Shown one piece after another: positions 49,901 through 64,000 of a stretch of 64,000 nt of DNA (within the stretch, counting starts at the first letter, position 1; the number at the start of each line of letters is the position of its first letter). The notes below the pieces were generated by a model. The model ran no database searches, was not told where the DNA came from, and saw nothing but the letters and a program-made list of their open reading frames with translations. This DNA is from Ascidia mentula (lineage: Eukaryota; Chordata; Ascidiacea; Phlebobranchia; Ascidiidae), in the NCBI GenBank assembly GCA_947561715.1, contig OX387198.1:6820001-6884000 (forward strand). Reading direction: 5' to 3'. A program made the position numbers and the translations under genes.

Positions 49901-50033
49901 TCTGACGTGTTTGGCGAAATGTAATGTAAAACTTACCTGATAAACGTGACTGAAATTCTGTATCATCGCAAAAGCCAGTAGCCACATAGGATCCAAGCAA
50001 AATAACTGCAATAACATTGCGTCTAGAAACCAT
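46926..50033 (-). CDS. CAP-domain protein with GPI-like tail (Urabin/CRISP type)
   Basis: Nine exons: 50033-49937, 49393-49210, 49043-48932, 48573-48458, 48278-48210, 48052-47964, 47537-47487, 47421-47380, 47002-46926; 278 residues. The signal peptide (MVSRRNVIAVILLGSYVATG) is followed by a CAP domain with HNKYRRVVSP, LVWDNGLATVAKEHA, FEHSAG, GENVHRGD, WHNE and GHYLQVVWA, all expected CAP positions, and a Cys cluster (ACTACDQGLQCKNDKLC). Two tiny exons (17 and 14 codons) encode a short Ser/Thr linker where the paralog has a long Thr-rich stalk. The tail (MSAVVALLIPAAVLM) is hydrophobic, with a very short end, so GPI attachment is likely but a type I membrane anchor cannot be excluded. Exon lengths 116 and 69 are identical to those of the paralog at 37990-44122. 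Sperm-surface gamete recognition is possible by analogy with ascidian Urabin. Confidence 0.88.
47640..47900. repeat. Dispersed repeat shared with 62375-62490
   Basis: Bases 47795-47880 share GAGAATAAA.AGACTGGC and AAAACGTTTCGGCAA...CTTATGCCA with 62398-62480. Lies in an intron of the CAP gene; the partner lies in a SERCA intron. Probably a retroelement end. Confidence 0.55.
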
Positions 50034-51523
50034 GATTTCACCAATAATATAAGAGCCTGTCAAATAGAGGTTAATTATCGTTGATTGATCTTCGCAGGTA
50101 TAGGTAATAGACGTTTAAGTATAAATTATAGGCTCTTCCGCAAACGTCACAAAATCGTTGATGCCTCGGCAAGTTTTTTGTGCCCAACAGGTTATTTCCT
50201 TTCGCAAGCAACATTTAAACGTTATCTAAGCCTTACTTTTGCAGACCGTTTGTGAATGATTTCTCATATTTTTCAAAGTTTTATATGGTGGTGCGAAATC
50301 GTGGGGAAAAAGGTTCCTAAACAAGCAAACGGGATTTCAATACCCCAAATTGTGCAGAAAGGTAAAGTAAATTCCTGAGCTCTTTCTGCCTTTACCCTTA
50401 AAACACACATATCATTAATTTTTTTTAACAGTTTTTGGCGGGCTCTTGCGTTTTTGCTTAAAAGATGACATTTGTTGAATGACATTTGTTATTTGAAACA
50501 ATCAAGATATTTAGCCCACGCTACGCCCAAAAAAATCTTTTTGAATATCCTGCATACATATACCATTGTACAGATCTGTAATGGTGAGAACAACACTGTG
50601 CTGCAAAATTATTTCATGAATTTAATGCTGATAGAAATTAATAGGTATAAATTTACATGCATCCTGTAAACCTACACTAAAGGTCACGAAACAAATTAAC
50701 CGTCATTGTACTTTTTCATTAAACTTAAAAACCTAAAGGTACCGGCAGGTGCACCAAAGTGCTATATGTATTTTGTATATTTGCATTTATGTATTTTCCT
50801 GAATATGATTGCCTCGCATGGAGCGATATTAGAAGGTGAAAGGGCGCACAGCGTCGGCACGGTTTGTCGCAACACGTCACTTACCTGGACACATGACTCG
50901 ATAATCCTTATGGTTTTATCGGCGCCCATGTCATTTTTATTTGTGCATACTTATTGTTTTTGTGCGCACAGGTTATTTCGTACAAGATTTGATTTATACG
51001 ATTTCTATTTTAAAACACGTCATCACTATGAAGTGCCGGTCTTTGTGTCGCTGCTGCAGTAACTGGGCGCCGTAAATGAAAAAAGGTTCGGGTTCAGCTT
51101 GTGGCGTGGAGCGGTTGACTTGTTCATTTACTCGCAGTCAGAGAAAAGCGTTTGTTCAGGGATAACCAACGAACATTTAAAAACTGAATATTGTTAACTG
51201 TAGCAACTTGTTCTTCTGTCGTTTTGTAGAAGTATAACGATATATTAAAAAAAAAAAATATTAAAAATGACTGTTACTGTGAAACTAATCAATTGTTTTG
51301 ACATGCAAGAGTTGTAAAAAGTATGTAGTTTACTAGACTGATTATCTTTAATGGTTTAATTTTACAAAAAAAAGTTCCGGAGGAAACAAAATTATAAAGA
51401 TAAACATCACTTTCCACTAACCTTTTATAGATTATTGTGATACGTACAGTTAGATATATATTGTAGATAAATAAATAGCCTCCAGAGATATTAGCTGCTT
51501 TAAAGCCACTTTCATAATTGGAT
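50034..51523. promoter_or_regulatory. Divergent promoter region, CAP gene / SERCA
   Basis: About 1.5 kb separates the start codons of two genes read outward. Bases 50034-50354 are the segment duplicated at 7 kb. No exon recognised; untranslated first exons could lie here. Confidence 0.5.

Positions 51524-64000
<12,477 letters not shown>

Overview
This is a eukaryotic, AT-rich window with intron-split genes; introns are mostly GT-AG and often short. The gene content (an ascidian-like CHP1, SPT2, SLC6 and SERCA set, secreted LCCL proteins, GPI-tailed CAP proteins and many small foldback/hAT elements) suggests an invertebrate chordate, most likely an ascidian tunicate such as Ciona. That assignment is inference from protein resemblance and gene structure. 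All exon joins were worked out by hand from splice signals, reading frame and family conservation.

Layout: (1) 1-13.2 kb, minus strand, a tandem array of secreted proteins with two LCCL domains followed by a pentraxin/LamG-like domain. There are three complete copies (A 223-2347, B 4844-6931, C 10966-13209) and two 5' fragments (about 7.6 kb and 9.4-9.8 kb), with mosaic duplicated flanks and transposon debris. (2) 14-27.8 kb, minus strand, three conserved single-copy-type genes: SPT2/SPTY2D1 (14961-19450), CHP1 (21125-23052) and an SLC6 transporter of the GABA/taurine/betaine type (23759-27789). (3) 28.5-29.75 kb, a broken Toll-like receptor remnant. (4) 32.0-35.7 kb, two tandem Ly6/three-finger secreted proteins. 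(5) 38.0-50.0 kb, two CAP-domain proteins with hydrophobic C-terminal tails that look like GPI signals; one has a Thr-rich stalk. (6) 51.5 kb to the end, plus strand, the first 13 coding exons of SERCA (ATP2A), running off the window.

The three housekeeping genes have no obvious shared pathway. The secreted and surface genes form local tandem families of the kind used in self/non-self or gamete recognition. The most interesting links are: a roughly 0.4 kb copy of the 5' end and promoter of the second CAP gene (about 50 kb) placed directly upstream of LCCL copy B, with the captured start codon lost; a short block in the pentraxin-like domain that differs sharply between otherwise near-identical LCCL paralogs; and recurring retroelement 3' ends with hammerhead-like cores.
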